Notes: generated from the letters alone by a model not told the origin. DNA of 45,624 bases from Bacteroidaceae bacterium (GCA_017469525.1 JAFUGG010000051.1:1-45624); one strand, 5' to 3'. Counted from the stretch's first letter, positions 8,079 to 17,045 are shown. Translations and numbers: made by a program.

Positions 8079-11000
8079 TCACTTGACCAGAACCTTCTTC
8101 CCGTCTGTGATGACAATGCCTCGGGCCGAGGATTCATCAGGCAGACGCATCCCGTTCAGGCTGTAGATGACATTGCCCCCATTCTTCTTTCTTAATTCAT
8201 CATTCTTAATTCCTCCTATGCCGTCGGGAACTTCGCTGCTGACAGAGAAGAGATATGAGCCGGAGCCAACCTCGTAGATTGCATAGCCGTCGGCTGTCTC
8301 GATGTAGGTTACGCCTTCTGCCTCTTCAGCCACTTCGCCGCTCTCGTAAACATAGAGACCATCGCTGATGGGCAATCTCAATGTTGCTGTCGTGTTGGCA
8401 GGAACAGTGACGCGATAGGTCATCTCCTTCGTGCCGTCGCATTGCCATTCAGCCTTAATCTGGCCATAATCGGAAGCGAAATCTGCATCGACGGATGTGA
8501 TGCGCTTCTGGCCATAACGCAATGCTGTGCGAGTGTCGGGATAGGGTTGCAACACAAAGTGCTTGAAGCCTGGCTGTTTCTCATCGGGAGCGATGCCTGC
8601 CATGTGGCGGAACATCCATTCGGCAATGATGCCATATGAGTAGTGATTAAAGGAGTTCATGCTGACGGGGCCGTAGCCACTGGCAACGGTATAGGAGTTC
8701 CAACGCTCCCAAATAGTGGTAGCACCCTGGTCGATGCTGTAGAGCCAAGAGGGGTCGCCATTCTGGAGCAGCAGGGTATAGGCATCGTCGATATAGCCGT
8801 TCTCTGTAAGCGTCTGGTTCAGGATAGCAGTACCGAGGAAGCCGGTGTTGAGTTTAAAGGCATTGTTCTGGATGGCACGATGCAGATAGTTACGGGTACG
8901 AGAGATGGAGGTTGCGTCGGGCAGAAGGTTATAACGGAGCGCCATGAGATAACCGCATTGAGTAGCTTGCGTAGGCACTTTGTTATTGTTCAGGTAACGG
9001 CCCTGCCACTCGGTCTTGATGTTCTGGAAGAGCTGTTCATATTGCTCGGCCTTCTGGCTGTAAGCGTCGCCCTCTGCTTCAGAAAGGGCGCGGCAGGTGC
9101 GAGCCATCAGGTCGGCATCGTAAGCATAATAGCATACACTACAATATCGGCTGTCGGTCGAAACGTATGCCACCCAGTCACCATATGTGGTATAGCCGCC
9201 ATTGTACTGGTAGCCTTCACCGGTCTGAGCAGCAAGGAACGACATGTAGCGTTCGTTGGCCTCGAAGTTCTCGCGGAGGATTTCCTTGTCGCCTGTCATG
9301 AGATACACTTTCCAAGGCAGGATAACACCTGCATCGGCCCATGCCGCAGCGCCATAACCCACGCCCCAGTGATAGGGGGCTATCACGCCATAAGCACCGT
9401 CGTTGCGCTGTGCATCACGCATGTCGCGCATCCATTTCTTGTAGAAGTTGCGGGTGTCGCCATTGTAGAGGCCAGCCATCGAATAGACCTGTGTGTCGGC
9501 CGTCCAGCCCATGCGTTCGTCGCGTTGCGGACAGTCGGTGGGCACGCTGACGAAATTCGAGCGCTGTCCCCACATGACGTTGCTGTAGAGCTTGTTGACG
9601 TCCTCATGGCTGGTGCGGAGGGATGACTTCTCGTCAACAGCACTGGTCACGGTCTCGCCGATGACGTTGGTCAGCTCGACATCTGCCGAAGAGGTCACCT
9701 CGATGTAGCGGAAACCAAAATAGGTTGATGTGGGATGGAAGCTCTCGCCCTCCTCTGCACCTTTCAGGGTGTAATAGAGCGTAGCTTCTGCCGAACGAAG
9801 ATTCTCAGTATAGACAGAACCTGCAGGGCCGTCATCGCCACGACCGCGGTCGCCTGTCGTGTTGGGCATCTCGCCAAAGCGGAAGCGAAGCTTAGTGCCG
9901 GGAGCGCCCTTTGCAGTGAAGCTGACCCAACCCGAGCCGTTCTGCCCAAGGTCGATTACAGCCGTCTGGCCTGCTGAGAGGTTGAAGTTATTCTGGCCTG
10001 TTATCTCCTCCACGACGTTAATCGCTCCGAAGGTCTTGCCGTTGGACTTTGTGCCTTCATAAATCTGAATGGTTTGCGGATAGCGGCGGAGTGCCTCGAC
10101 AGCCATGATGGCAGGGCCTTCGAAGGCTCTTATCTCGCCCTTGAAGTCGTTGCTCTCGGCTGTGGCAAACCAATCGCTATCGTCATAATCGGGCGTGAAC
10201 TGTCCGTTTTCGAGGCGAGCGTCGTAGGTCTCACCATTATAGATGTCGCCCTTGCGCAGCGGACCATTGGTATTGCTGAGCCACGAGAGGTCGGTGGGAA
10301 TGACCTTGGTCGAGCCGTCCTCCATTTCTATCTTGAGCAGGGCACGGAAAGCATTGGATTTGCCCCCATAGATGCCATGCACAATAGCGCCGTTCCACCA
10401 GCCGGTCGATACCTCGGCGCCAATGGCATTCTTGCCCTCGCGCAACAGAGCCGTTACGTCATGAGTGGTATAGAACACCGTCTTGACCATTTCCGTTGCT
10501 CCGGGCTTGAGCTCGTCATAAAGGGTATTGCCATCCTCGTCGGTCTGGCCTACACGTTCGCCATTGATGAAGACGTTATAGACGCCCAGTCCTGTTGCAT
10601 AGAGGCGGGCACGACGAACGCCATCTCCCAGTTCAAAAATCTTGCGGAAGATGGGCATACCAGCGGTGATGCTGCCATCCTGCTGCATGAGGCGCTTGCT
10701 GCTGCCAACGGCTGCTTCCATATAGCACTGACGGCTGCCACCAAATTCGCGGATATCGGTAGCATTGAAGGCATTACCTGCTCCCTCGAAGTCTTCTCTG
10801 AAGGTAACGTTCCCGTTGCCTTCCTCGTCATAAACGATTTGCGTGATATTGTCGAAATAAGCCTTCTCGCGCTCGTTTCCGGTAGCGCTGACACGTACGC
10901 CAAGGTCGCCAACAGCCAGCACGCCTTGGGTGTCCTGATAGGTATCGACCAGCACATCATCTATATATGTACGCACGTAAGGCGTCTCGCATTCCAGGAC

Positions 11001-12197
11001 AATATGGTGCTGCTTGCCAATGAGGTCGGCTTTGCTGAAGGCCGTGATGGGCGTGTCGTTATAGGTCAGGTTGCCATTCAGATAAACGTGGCGGCGAACG
11101 ACGGGCTGGGCAACGTCGAGCGTATTGATGGCCCACATCATGTAGGTGTCGCCAGAGGTTGCGCTGAAGCAGATGCTGGCATTGTCATTGACGAGGGTAA
11201 AGTCGTACTCCACATCAAAACGGACGGGCTTTGCCACCTTCTGCTGCCAAGCATATTTTGCGGGACCAGTCACATAGAACTGACCGCCCTGTAGCGTGCC
11301 GCTCTGGAACATGCAGGTGCTGCCGTCGAAGTTCTCTTCGAGCAGAACCTTGCCGCCGGCCGTCACCTTGAAGTCGTCGAAATAGGCCTGCTCGGGCTGG
11401 CTGCCGTTGTCGTAGTCCTCGCGGAAGCCGAAGTCGCCATAAGCGAAGTCACCCGTTCGGGTGTCAATGAGTACGTTGTCTATATAAGTCTTTGCGACGT
11501 TGCCACCTGTCACCTTGACGGTCAGGGTGTGCTGTTCGCCGTTCTTGATGGTGACACCTGTGATGGCATTCTCCGAGAGGCAGGCGGGGTTGCCGCCGCT
11601 CCAGCGATGGGGACGGAAGCGCACGCTACCGTTCGTGTTCACCTGCCACATATAGTAGTTGCTGTGGTCGGAGGCAGCGAAGATAAGGCCTGCGGCGAGT
11701 TGCTTGACGTTGAACTTCACCTCCACCTCGTAATCCGTGATGGGGCCCTCTGCTTCGGAACCCTGCTCGTTGGTGCTGGCCTTAATCCAATGCGTGCCGT
11801 TCCAGGCATCGGCCGTCATCAGGCCAGTCTCGAAATATGCTTTCTCGCTGCTGGTGGCCGTTCCACCCTTATTGTCGGATACGGTGACGCGCCAATAGTA
11901 GCGAGTCTCGGCAGCAGGCGTGAAACCTTTAGCCTCGACGAACACGCTCTCGTCGGAATTGACTGTACCCGATTGCCAAACGACGTTTCCGAAGGCGGCG
12001 TCGGTGGCTATCTCCACATGGTAGCTTGTCTGCATCACACCGCGCTGCTCGCTTTCCAAGTTCCAGGAGAGGTGAATCTTACTTTGGTCGATGCCGACGG
12101 GATTGTGGTAATCCTCGGCACGAAGGTTGGTGACGTCGAGTGCAAAGGCGGGGGATGCCAGCACGATGGCCACGAGGGAGAGTAGAATCTTTTTCAT
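8079..12197 (-). CDS. GH78 alpha-L-rhamnosidase with two inserted LamG-like modules, 1372 aa
   Basis: Signal peptide 1-19. An Fn3-like N-terminal Bac_rhamnosid domain spans about 20-130. Two LamG-like modules, about 150-300 (YYMWQVN, RPHRW) and 320-460, are inserted next, making the protein several hundred residues longer than typical GH78 enzymes. The lectin-like domain follows (GLGVYNVFINGERVG, near 540), then the beta-sandwich with DLGQNGSGW (near 750), and the catalytic (alpha/alpha)6 barrel with DCPQRDERMGWTAD at about 888-901, the conserved acidic active-site segment. It ends in the tail YSLNGMRL...GIVITDGKKVLVK. It should release terminal alpha-L-rhamnose from plant-type glycans in the periplasm or at the surface. 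It is the first gene of the minus-strand operon, divergent from an AraC regulator. Confidence 0.92.
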   Translation of the reverse strand: MKKILLSLVAIVLASPAFALDVTNLRAEDYHNPVGIDQSKIHLSWNLESEQRGVMQTSYHVEIATDAAFGNVVWQSGTVNSDESVFVEAKGFTPAAETRYYWRVTVSDNKGGTATSSEKAYFETGLMTADAWNGTHWIKASTNEQGSEAEGPITDYEVEVKFNVKQLAAGLIFAASDHSNYYMWQVNTNGSVRFRPHRWSGGNPACLSENAITGVTIKNGEQHTLTVKVTGGNVAKTYIDNVLIDTRTGDFAYGDFGFREDYDNGSQPEQAYFDDFKVTAGGKVLLEENFDGSTCMFQSGTLQGGQFYVTGPAKYAWQQKVAKPVRFDVEYDFTLVNDNASICFSATSGDTYMMWAINTLDVAQPVVRRHVYLNGNLTYNDTPITAFSKADLIGKQHHIVLECETPYVRTYIDDVLVDTYQDTQGVLAVGDLGVRVSATGNEREKAYFDNITQIVYDEEGNGNVTFREDFEGAGNAFNATDIREFGGSRQCYMEAAVGSSKRLMQQDGSITAGMPIFRKIFELGDGVRRARLYATGLGVYNVFINGERVGQTDEDGNTLYDELKPGATEMVKTVFYTTHDVTALLREGKNAIGAEVSTGWWNGAIVHGIYGGKSNAFRALLKIEMEDGSTKVIPTDLSWLSNTNGPLRKGDIYNGETYDARLENGQFTPDYDDSDWFATAESNDFKGEIRAFEGPAIMAVEALRRYPQTIQIYEGTKSNGKTFGAINVVEEITGQNNFNLSAGQTAVIDLGQNGSGWVSFTAKGAPGTKLRFRFGEMPNTTGDRGRGDDGPAGSVYTENLRSAEATLYYTLKGAEEGESFHPTSTYFGFRYIEVTSSADVELTNVIGETVTSAVDEKSSLRTSHEDVNKLYSNVMWGQRSNFVSVPTDCPQRDERMGWTADTQVYSMAGLYNGDTRNFYKKWMRDMRDAQRNDGAYGVIAPYHWGVGYGAAAWADAGVILPWKVYLMTGDKEILRENFEANERYMSFLAAQTGEGYQYNGGYTTYGDWVAYVSTDSRYCSVCYYAYDADLMARTCRALSEAEGDAYSQKAEQYEQLFQNIKTEWQGRYLNNNKVPTQATQCGYLMALRYNLLPDATSISRTRNYLHRAIQNNAFKLNTGFLGTAILNQTLTENGYIDDAYTLLLQNGDPSWLYSIDQGATTIWERWNSYTVASGYGPVSMNSFNHYSYGIIAEWMFRHMAGIAPDEKQPGFKHFVLQPYPDTRTALRYGQKRITSVDADFASDYGQIKAEWQCDGTKEMTYRVTVPANTTATLRLPISDGLYVYESGEVAEEAEGVTYIETADGYAIYEVGSGSYLFSVSSEVPDGIGGIKNDELRKKNGGNVIYSLNGMRLPDESSARGIVITDGKKVLVK
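8181..8213 (-). repeat. AATTAAGAATGATGAATT repeat used as coding linker
   Basis: The segment encoding I-K-N-D-E-L-R-K-K-N just before the C-terminal tail of the GH78 protein consists of AATTAAGAA / GATGAATTAAG units. Similar strings occur in intergenic DNA, for example at 38303-38397. Confidence 0.7.
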
Positions 12198-12227
12198 TTT
12201 TTGATACTATTTTGTGGTTAATTTTGG

Positions 12228-12240
12228 TGCAAAGTACGAT
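12228..12240 (-). promoter_or_regulatory. Possible -7 element of the rhamnosidase operon
   Basis: On the minus strand CGTACTTTGCACC lies about 30-40 nt upstream of the ATG at 12197. It resembles TAnnTTTGC with a one-base shorter spacing, as does TTTACTTTGCACC upstream of acpP. No clear -33 TTTG is seen. The position in the divergent region facing an AraC gene fits a regulated promoter. Confidence 0.4.
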
Positions 12241-12287
12241 ATTTCCATTTACCTATTTAATAATATAGTGATTTTTTGATGTAACAT

Positions 12288-12318
12288 TTTGACATTTGCC
12301 AAGAAAACACTACTTTTG
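12288..12318 (+). promoter_or_regulatory. Bacteroidetes-type promoter of the AraC-family gene
   Basis: TTTG at 12288-12291, a 19-bp spacer and TACTTTTG at 12311-12318 match the -33/-7 consensus exactly. The ATG is at 12384, leaving a leader of about 60 nt made largely of CTAACCT repeats. Confidence 0.75.
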
Positions 12319-12334
12319 CATAGATTTACCTCAT

Positions 12335-12380
12335 CCCGCTAACCTCTAACCACTAACCTCTAACCTCTAACCTCTTAACC
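12335..12380. repeat. CTAACCT tandem repeat in the AraC leader
   Basis: About six degenerate 7-bp units (CTAACCT, CTAACCA) fill most of the 5' leader of the regulator gene. Copy-number change here could alter leader length, but that is only inference. Confidence 0.8.
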
Positions 12381-12383
12381 AAG

Positions 12384-13250
12384 ATGGCTACAATCAAATA
12401 CTTACTTACCCACGAATCAGACTCCCGATGGGGGATTACCGTCAATACGGTTGGAATGCAGGATGTTGCAGCCGGCAGCACCTACCCCGTTGGTGACCAT
12501 CCGGAAGACTACCTCTTCTCTCCGAAGAAAGGGCGAGTGCTTCGAGAGGCACAAATCGTTTATATCACCAAGGGCAGCGGTTGGTTCGAATCGGCTCATC
12601 AGCCCCGCACGAAACTACAGGCCGGCGATGCCGTGGTGCTCTATCCCTACGAATGGCACAGCTATGCTCCCAATCCCGAGACCGGTTGGTCTGAGGCATG
12701 GATTGGTTTTGCCGGCGAAGAGGCAAACGCCTTGCTCCGCAAGTTCTTCCCCCACAAGTCGCACCCTATCTTTCAGGTCGGGGTGTTCGATGCCCTTTGT
12801 GCTGCCTACGAACAAGCCTATGCAGTGGCCGAGAACCTGCTTCCTGCCTACCAGCAACAACTGATAGGCTACGTTTGGCTCATCATCACCACCGTTTATG
12901 CGCGAAGCCAACAACTGCCCTATCTGGACAATCCGGACATGACGGGCATCAGTCACGCCATCAGGTATATGCGGCAGCACATCAGCTCGAACATTCGCAT
13001 GGAGGAGGTTGCGGCCGAGGTGGGAATGGGATATTCCAAATTCCGCAAGGTCTTCAAGAATTGCACGGGATTCGCTCCGGCACAATATTTCCTGCGGCTG
13101 AAGATGGAGCGGGCGAAAGACTACCTGCAGGGCACCGACTTCTCTTGCAAGGAGATAGCCTACCGCCTTGGCTTTGATTCCGCGTCCCACTTCAACAAGA
13201 TGTTCCGCCTCAGCCAAGGCGTCACGCCCATGGAGTTCCGCAATTCATAA
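12384..13250 (+). CDS. AraC-family transcriptional regulator
   Basis: 288 residues. The N-terminal half (about 20-165) is a cupin-like sensor domain (GSGWFES, LQAGDAVVLYPYEWHSY). The C-terminal hundred residues form two helix-turn-helix motifs of the AraC/XylS type: IRMEEVAAEVGMGYSKFRKVFK and CKEIAYRLGFDSASHFNKMFR, then GVTPMEFR. It is divergently transcribed from the GH78/GH106 operon, so it probably senses rhamnose or a rhamnose oligosaccharide and controls that operon; this is inferred from context only. The start follows a good promoter. Confidence 0.9.
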   Translation: MATIKYLLTHESDSRWGITVNTVGMQDVAAGSTYPVGDHPEDYLFSPKKGRVLREAQIVYITKGSGWFESAHQPRTKLQAGDAVVLYPYEWHSYAPNPETGWSEAWIGFAGEEANALLRKFFPHKSHPIFQVGVFDALCAAYEQAYAVAENLLPAYQQQLIGYVWLIITTVYARSQQLPYLDNPDMTGISHAIRYMRQHISSNIRMEEVAAEVGMGYSKFRKVFKNCTGFAPAQYFLRLKMERAKDYLQGTDFSCKEIAYRLGFDSASHFNKMFRLSQGVTPMEFRNS

Positions 13251-13288
13251 AACGCTTTTGCGCTTCTAAAAGAAGAAAGAGGGGCAAA

Positions 13289-13326
13289 AAAGAAAGCCCC
13301 CACTTTCGACGGAGGAGGCTTTCTGT
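13289..13326 (-). terminator. Intrinsic terminator at the left edge of the VirE cassette
   Basis: On the minus strand AGAAAGCC and GGCTTTCT pair across an 18-nt loop, followed by TTTTTTG. It lies about 35-70 nt downstream of the VirE-type gene stop (13359). The CCTCC...GGGGGCTT-CT-TTTTT design recalls the terminators at 23396 and 23734 at the other end of the cassette. Confidence 0.75.
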
Positions 13327-13358
13327 CTGGAAATGACTTGTCACGGGTGTCATTTTTG

Positions 13359-15710
13359 TCACAGCGTCATTTGATGAGTTTCTTGAAGCCTTCGGGAGTC
13401 TGCATTATCATTTCCCTCTGAAGCATTCGCTTTTCTGAAAACTGTATTCTGTATACTGTACACATATTTTCGATTAATCCAACTTCGTATCATTCCCAGA
13501 CACTTGTTGCCTTCGTTGCTCAGTCCTTGCTGCATTCTGATGCGCTTGGCGTCTTCCAGTGTGAACTCGTCTGGCAGGAGTTCGAGCAGGTTTCTTGGGC
13601 CACGAGTGCCGATGCGAGTACCTTCGCCCTGATTGGCCTTTTCGATGTCTGCTCCAAAGAACTGCATCTTGCACCAGAGGTCGTAGCGGAGGCTCCAGCG
13701 GATGAAGTCCTCGATTTCCTGTTCCCACTTCATGCCGTTCGCGACATAGAGCACGCAAGCCTTGAGCCAGGCGATGACGCAAGCCCTGTGCGAGAGGTTC
13801 CAATACGTCTCGTTTTGCGAGAGCCTTGCAAACTCTGCACACTCCTGCTGGAGTTGCTTTGCGAGGTCGAAGGCCTCCTGGCAGTCAATCAGTCCTTTAG
13901 CCGTCACGAGGTTGTCGATGTAGGGCTTCAGCGCCTCATCGAACGCTTCGTCGTACTGCCCATAGACAGGCTGTTCCGAGCCTATTTCCATCTCTGGAAT
14001 GGTGCAGAAGTTGATGCGCGAGATGGGGCCGTCTGTGAGGACGTTACGGAAGAAACGGCGACCCTTGAGGATGGTGGTGCAGGCGTTCCAGTTGAAGCGG
14101 CACCTTGGCCTTGCCGTCACGCTCTGGGTGCCAATGCGCGTCTGTCCGTATTCTGCTCCTGGGTCGAAGGCGAGGCACATGAGCTGGAAGTGTTGCTTGC
14201 CTGTCACGCCTTTCAGTTGGTCGAAGAGGTCGAGTTCGTTCAGCTTTACATAGACAAAGTGCCCTTCAGCCTCGTCCATACGCGTCACGAGTGCTGGCTT
14301 GGTCATGTCTGGGTCGATGATTTGGATGACCAGTCCTTCAGGCCTTACCATTTTGTCCTTGTTGGCGCCCTTCTTCTGGCAGTCCTTCTTCCACTCAGCC
14401 TCGCGCTTCTCATTCTCCTTGTCGCGCAGTTTTATGTCGGCCATGATGCGCTTGATGGGTTCGTCTATGCAGCCTTTTCCTGCGCCTGTGCTTGCCATGA
14501 GGCAGTTCATCAGGGTGGCCTCGTGGTCCACATTGTCTGTATAGCGAAATCGCACGTCGCAGAGGTGTGTGGCGAGTGGTGGGAAGATGGCGTGAGCCAG
14601 TGCAGCCTTGTAGCAGTCAGGCGTCCTGGAGGTGAGCAGTTGGATGAGTTGAGGCAGCCTCTGAGGCATCTCAGGAGCCATTTCAAGCACCTCTTCCACC
14701 TTGCCCTTGTCTTCTGCCATCCTTCGGCTCCTGGTGAACAGTTGCTCCTGATATCTCATCAGCTTTTGGCTGGGCTTGGTGTAGTTCTGGTAGAAGTCGT
14801 TGACCAGCGTTTGGATGTTCTCGTCGTTCCAGTGCTGGGGCATCAGTTCCTTCAGGACGGCATTTGTCTCCTCTTTCGAGAGCAGTTGCGTAGCGCCGCT
14901 CAGGAAAATTTTCACTGAGGTATGCCTGCCGCCCTCGTTCAGGAAATCGCTTTCCTCCAGCTGCTTTTCCTTCATCACCCCCTGGGCAATGAAGCGAATG
15001 CGCTCTGTTAGTTCAGCGGGCTTGGTATCGTCTTTAACTCCTTTTACTTCTTTAACTCCTTTTACTCCTTTAACTCCTTTAACTCCCTTTTTATACTTCT
15101 GAAGCACTTCCTCGCTCAGTTTTGCAGGGTGCAGCTGGTCGCTGAACATCAGCTGCTCGTCGAGGTAGAGGATGTACTGGCGGCAAGGGATATAGACAGC
15201 CCTTTCCCTTTCGTGAACGGCCTTGTCATAAGCCACTCCACCAAGCACTTCGCCAGCCATCCAAGCCTGAGCCTGCTGACGCGTGAGGCCTTCTGGAATG
15301 TCGAACAGGATGTGGCCGCCAGTCTTGCTGACAGAGATGTTCGCCATGTTGATGCCCAGCTCCTTCTCGCGCCCCTTCAGACGCTCTGCGTAGAGTTGTT
15401 CGAAGTGCTCGCAGCCATCCAGGTCGATGACGGCCTTGCCTGAGTCCCAAGGCCCGCCGTCGCGGCGTTTGTAGCCATTCTTGAAGTGCGCATGAGGGGT
15501 GTAGAACTTGCAGCCCTTCTTCCACCTCGCCTTGATGTCCTTGTACTCGTCCTTCGAGATTTCGCCACGCCTCAGCTGTTCCAGCGCGTCTTCCAGCTCG
15601 GCACAGATGCGACCAGTCTTCGCGCTGTCTGCGGCCTTGTAGAACCCCTTGGCCGTGGCTGGCACGACCTTAGGGCTCATGATGTTTTGTCCAATATCAA
15701 TTCTTGACAT
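13359..15710 (-). CDS. VirE/BT4734 N-terminal domain protein with DUF3987-like region, 783 aa
   Basis: The N-terminal 200 residues match the BT4734-like ('VirE N') domain found in Bacteroidetes accessory regions (AVIDLDGCEHFEQL, ISVSKTGGHILFDI), which resembles primase-polymerase folds. The remaining region with LMASTGAGKG (near 390) is consistent with a DUF3987-type P-loop ATPase segment. A low-complexity linker of G-V-K repeats lies at about 208-225. The C-terminal end (YVYSIQNTVFRK) is encoded by a 29-bp repeat that recurs upstream of the HU gene. The molecular role is unknown; a DNA-processing function is inferred. It is the last gene of a minus-strand group with three small unknown genes. 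Confidence 0.8.
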   Translation of the reverse strand: MSRIDIGQNIMSPKVVPATAKGFYKAADSAKTGRICAELEDALEQLRRGEISKDEYKDIKARWKKGCKFYTPHAHFKNGYKRRDGGPWDSGKAVIDLDGCEHFEQLYAERLKGREKELGINMANISVSKTGGHILFDIPEGLTRQQAQAWMAGEVLGGVAYDKAVHERERAVYIPCRQYILYLDEQLMFSDQLHPAKLSEEVLQKYKKGVKGVKGVKGVKEVKGVKDDTKPAELTERIRFIAQGVMKEKQLEESDFLNEGGRHTSVKIFLSGATQLLSKEETNAVLKELMPQHWNDENIQTLVNDFYQNYTKPSQKLMRYQEQLFTRSRRMAEDKGKVEEVLEMAPEMPQRLPQLIQLLTSRTPDCYKAALAHAIFPPLATHLCDVRFRYTDNVDHEATLMNCLMASTGAGKGCIDEPIKRIMADIKLRDKENEKREAEWKKDCQKKGANKDKMVRPEGLVIQIIDPDMTKPALVTRMDEAEGHFVYVKLNELDLFDQLKGVTGKQHFQLMCLAFDPGAEYGQTRIGTQSVTARPRCRFNWNACTTILKGRRFFRNVLTDGPISRINFCTIPEMEIGSEQPVYGQYDEAFDEALKPYIDNLVTAKGLIDCQEAFDLAKQLQQECAEFARLSQNETYWNLSHRACVIAWLKACVLYVANGMKWEQEIEDFIRWSLRYDLWCKMQFFGADIEKANQGEGTRIGTRGPRNLLELLPDEFTLEDAKRIRMQQGLSNEGNKCLGMIRSWINRKYVYSIQNTVFRKANASEGNDNADSRRLQETHQMTL
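13437..13465 (+). repeat. 29-bp repeat, copy 1 (inside the VirE-type gene)
   Basis: GAAAACTGTATTCTGTATAC then TGTACACAT. It is identical at 28 of 29 positions, in the same orientation, to 21824-21852. An inverted, slightly longer version lies at 21654-21687. Internally it is a tandem of TGTATAC units. Confidence 0.85.
15032..15091 (-). repeat. 9-bp GGAGTTAAA tandem repeat in coding sequence
   Basis: About six copies of GGAGT(T/A)AAA encode a G-V-K tripeptide repeat (KKGVKGVKGVKGVKEVKGVK) in the VirE-type protein, directly after its N-terminal domain. Confidence 0.9.
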
Positions 15711-15725
15711 AATGAGATTTACTAT

Positions 15726-16043
15726 TTAACGATTTAAGGACTTCCGTTCGGGCTCCATGAGCACGTCCGTCACGAGGTCGCACTCGCGGTTCAGCGCTGC
15801 TGCCATCCCGACTGCGCCCAGCCTCTTGGGCAGGCTCTCGTAGACCTTGATGCGCTCAGGGCTCTCCTTCACCCAGCCGTGTTCTGTGTAGCAGACCACC
15901 CTGTCCTTCTTGCGCAGCCTGTTGCGGTTGTAGGGTTTGAAGGCGATGCTGCCTGACTCGTCCACACCAAGTGAACCTTCCACTCTCCTGCCATTCGTGA
16001 TGGCCTGCAATGTTTCGATACTTACTTCAATGTACTTTTTCAT
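15726..16043 (-). CDS. Hypothetical protein, 105 aa, of the VirE cassette
   Basis: An open frame starting MKKYIEVSIETLQAI and ending at 15726, 15 bp before the VirE-type gene and on the same strand. No signal peptide or membrane segment is visible. It is charged, with a basic middle (RNRLRKKDR). I do not recognise the family. Its position supports co-transcription with the VirE-type gene. Confidence 0.6.
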   Translation of the reverse strand: MKKYIEVSIETLQAITNGRRVEGSLGVDESGSIAFKPYNRNRLRKKDRVVCYTEHGWVKESPERIKVYESLPKRLGAVGMAAALNRECDLVTDVLMEPERKSLNR

Positions 16044-16128
16044 GTTGAGTTGATTTTTGTGAGGAGAAGTTTGGAATTGCCGGCCAGCTTATTCACGTGA
16101 AGTTCCTCACTTCAACTCGGGTTAATGA

Positions 16129-16482
16129 TTAAAGGTTAATGTAAATACTGCCAAATTGGCTTTCGAATTCTCTTCTGATGTCCTCGATGCTCTGTTCCTC
16201 CTCCACATTGCTCTCAGCCTCGCGCTCGCGAATTTTCAGGAGGTAGAGCTGGTATTCCCTGCGCTTGATCTGCCCCTCCGACATGCAGAACGACTTCAGC
16301 ATTTCGCTCATCTTCCAACACTCGCAGACCTCGCACGCACGAACCTCTTTATTATGTTTCGCGCAGACTCTCTGCGACACAGTCCGATTCAACTGTTTGT
16401 GGACGCACGACGCACAGCACCCTTTCACCTGAATGCCGAATGCGTTTCTTGTAATTTTTGCTTTGTTCATTTCTTCGTACAT
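16129..16482 (-). CDS. Hypothetical cysteine-rich (probable zinc-binding) protein, 117 aa
   Basis: The start at 16482 (MYEEMNKAK) was chosen because a TAnnTTTG promoter lies just upstream and because the longer frame to 16860 overlaps another gene. Residues 22-55 hold Cys at 22, 23, 26, 40, 50, 53 and 55 plus a His, a likely zinc site. A helical region follows (GQIKRREYQLYLLKIREREAE) and the end is FESQFGSIYINL. I have seen similar C-x-x-C / 'IKRREY..Y....RE.E' small proteins in Bacteroidales accessory regions, without a known function. Confidence 0.6.
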   Translation of the reverse strand: MYEEMNKAKITRNAFGIQVKGCCASCVHKQLNRTVSQRVCAKHNKEVRACEVCECWKMSEMLKSFCMSEGQIKRREYQLYLLKIREREAESNVEEEQSIEDIRREFESQFGSIYINL

Positions 16483-16519
16483 TTTTATGGTTATACATTC
16501 TTTGTTCCGGTTTCTGCTG

Positions 16520-16549
16520 CAAATGTATGGCAACATTTTGGGGGCTAAA
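16520..16549 (-). promoter_or_regulatory. Possible promoter of the cysteine-rich small gene
   Basis: TACATTTG on the minus strand (16527-16520) matches TAnnTTTG, with TTTA instead of TTTG about 18 bp upstream. The ATG is at 16482. Confidence 0.4.
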
Positions 16550-16553
16550 ACTT

Positions 16554-17045
16554 CTATTTTAGACACGGAAAGAAATCTTGCATCAAGGCAGACAAACGCC
16601 TTCTCTGCTCCAGGCGGACTGGATAGTTCACGATGTTCTTGTAGATGCTGTTTTTCTTGTTCGTATCCTCCAATTTCAGATGCAGACGGAGCTGGCTCAC
16701 CTTGCCGGCAGGATAGTAAAAACCTCTGACTTGCAGATTGAAGACCAGGCTCGTCAGGAAGTAGCGATTCAACTTGCGTTTGTTCCTCATCACCAGTTCC
16801 GCAGAGAACATCCTGTCCGAGAGCACGCGCTCCCAGACCTCGCTTACAAAAGGCCGCCACTGGGGAGTGACGAACTCATCGATGGCCGCCACATACCTCA
16901 AAGCCTCCTGCCTACATCTTGCCTGCAACTCCTCCTGCGACAGAACTTCCTCGTTTACTTCCTGATACAGTTTCCCCTGCCTCCAAAGAGCCAGCAGCTC
17001 CTCGGCAGTAATGCCCCTGGAGGGGACTTTCTCGAACTTCTTCAT
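16554..17045 (-). CDS. Hypothetical protein, 163 aa, of the VirE cassette
   Basis: Starts MKKFEKVPSRGITAEEL at 17045. It is predominantly helical and basic toward the C-terminus (LEQRRRLSALMQDFF), without signal peptide or membrane segment. I do not recognise the family. It is the most upstream gene of the minus-strand arm of the cassette. A possible -7 element and a TACAAG repeat cluster lie just upstream, so it may be the first cistron. Confidence 0.6.
   Translation of the reverse strand: MKKFEKVPSRGITAEELLALWRQGKLYQEVNEEVLSQEELQARCRQEALRYVAAIDEFVTPQWRPFVSEVWERVLSDRMFSAELVMRNKRKLNRYFLTSLVFNLQVRGFYYPAGKVSQLRLHLKLEDTNKKNSIYKNIVNYPVRLEQRRRLSALMQDFFPCLK

Noticed and set aside
7979..8137. Upstream extension of the GH106-like protein
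   Set aside because: It overlaps the GH78 gene end and masks the lipoprotein signal that starts at 7978.
16483..16860. Upstream extension of the cysteine-rich small protein
   Set aside because: It overlaps the 163-residue gene in another frame, and a promoter lies at 16520-16549.
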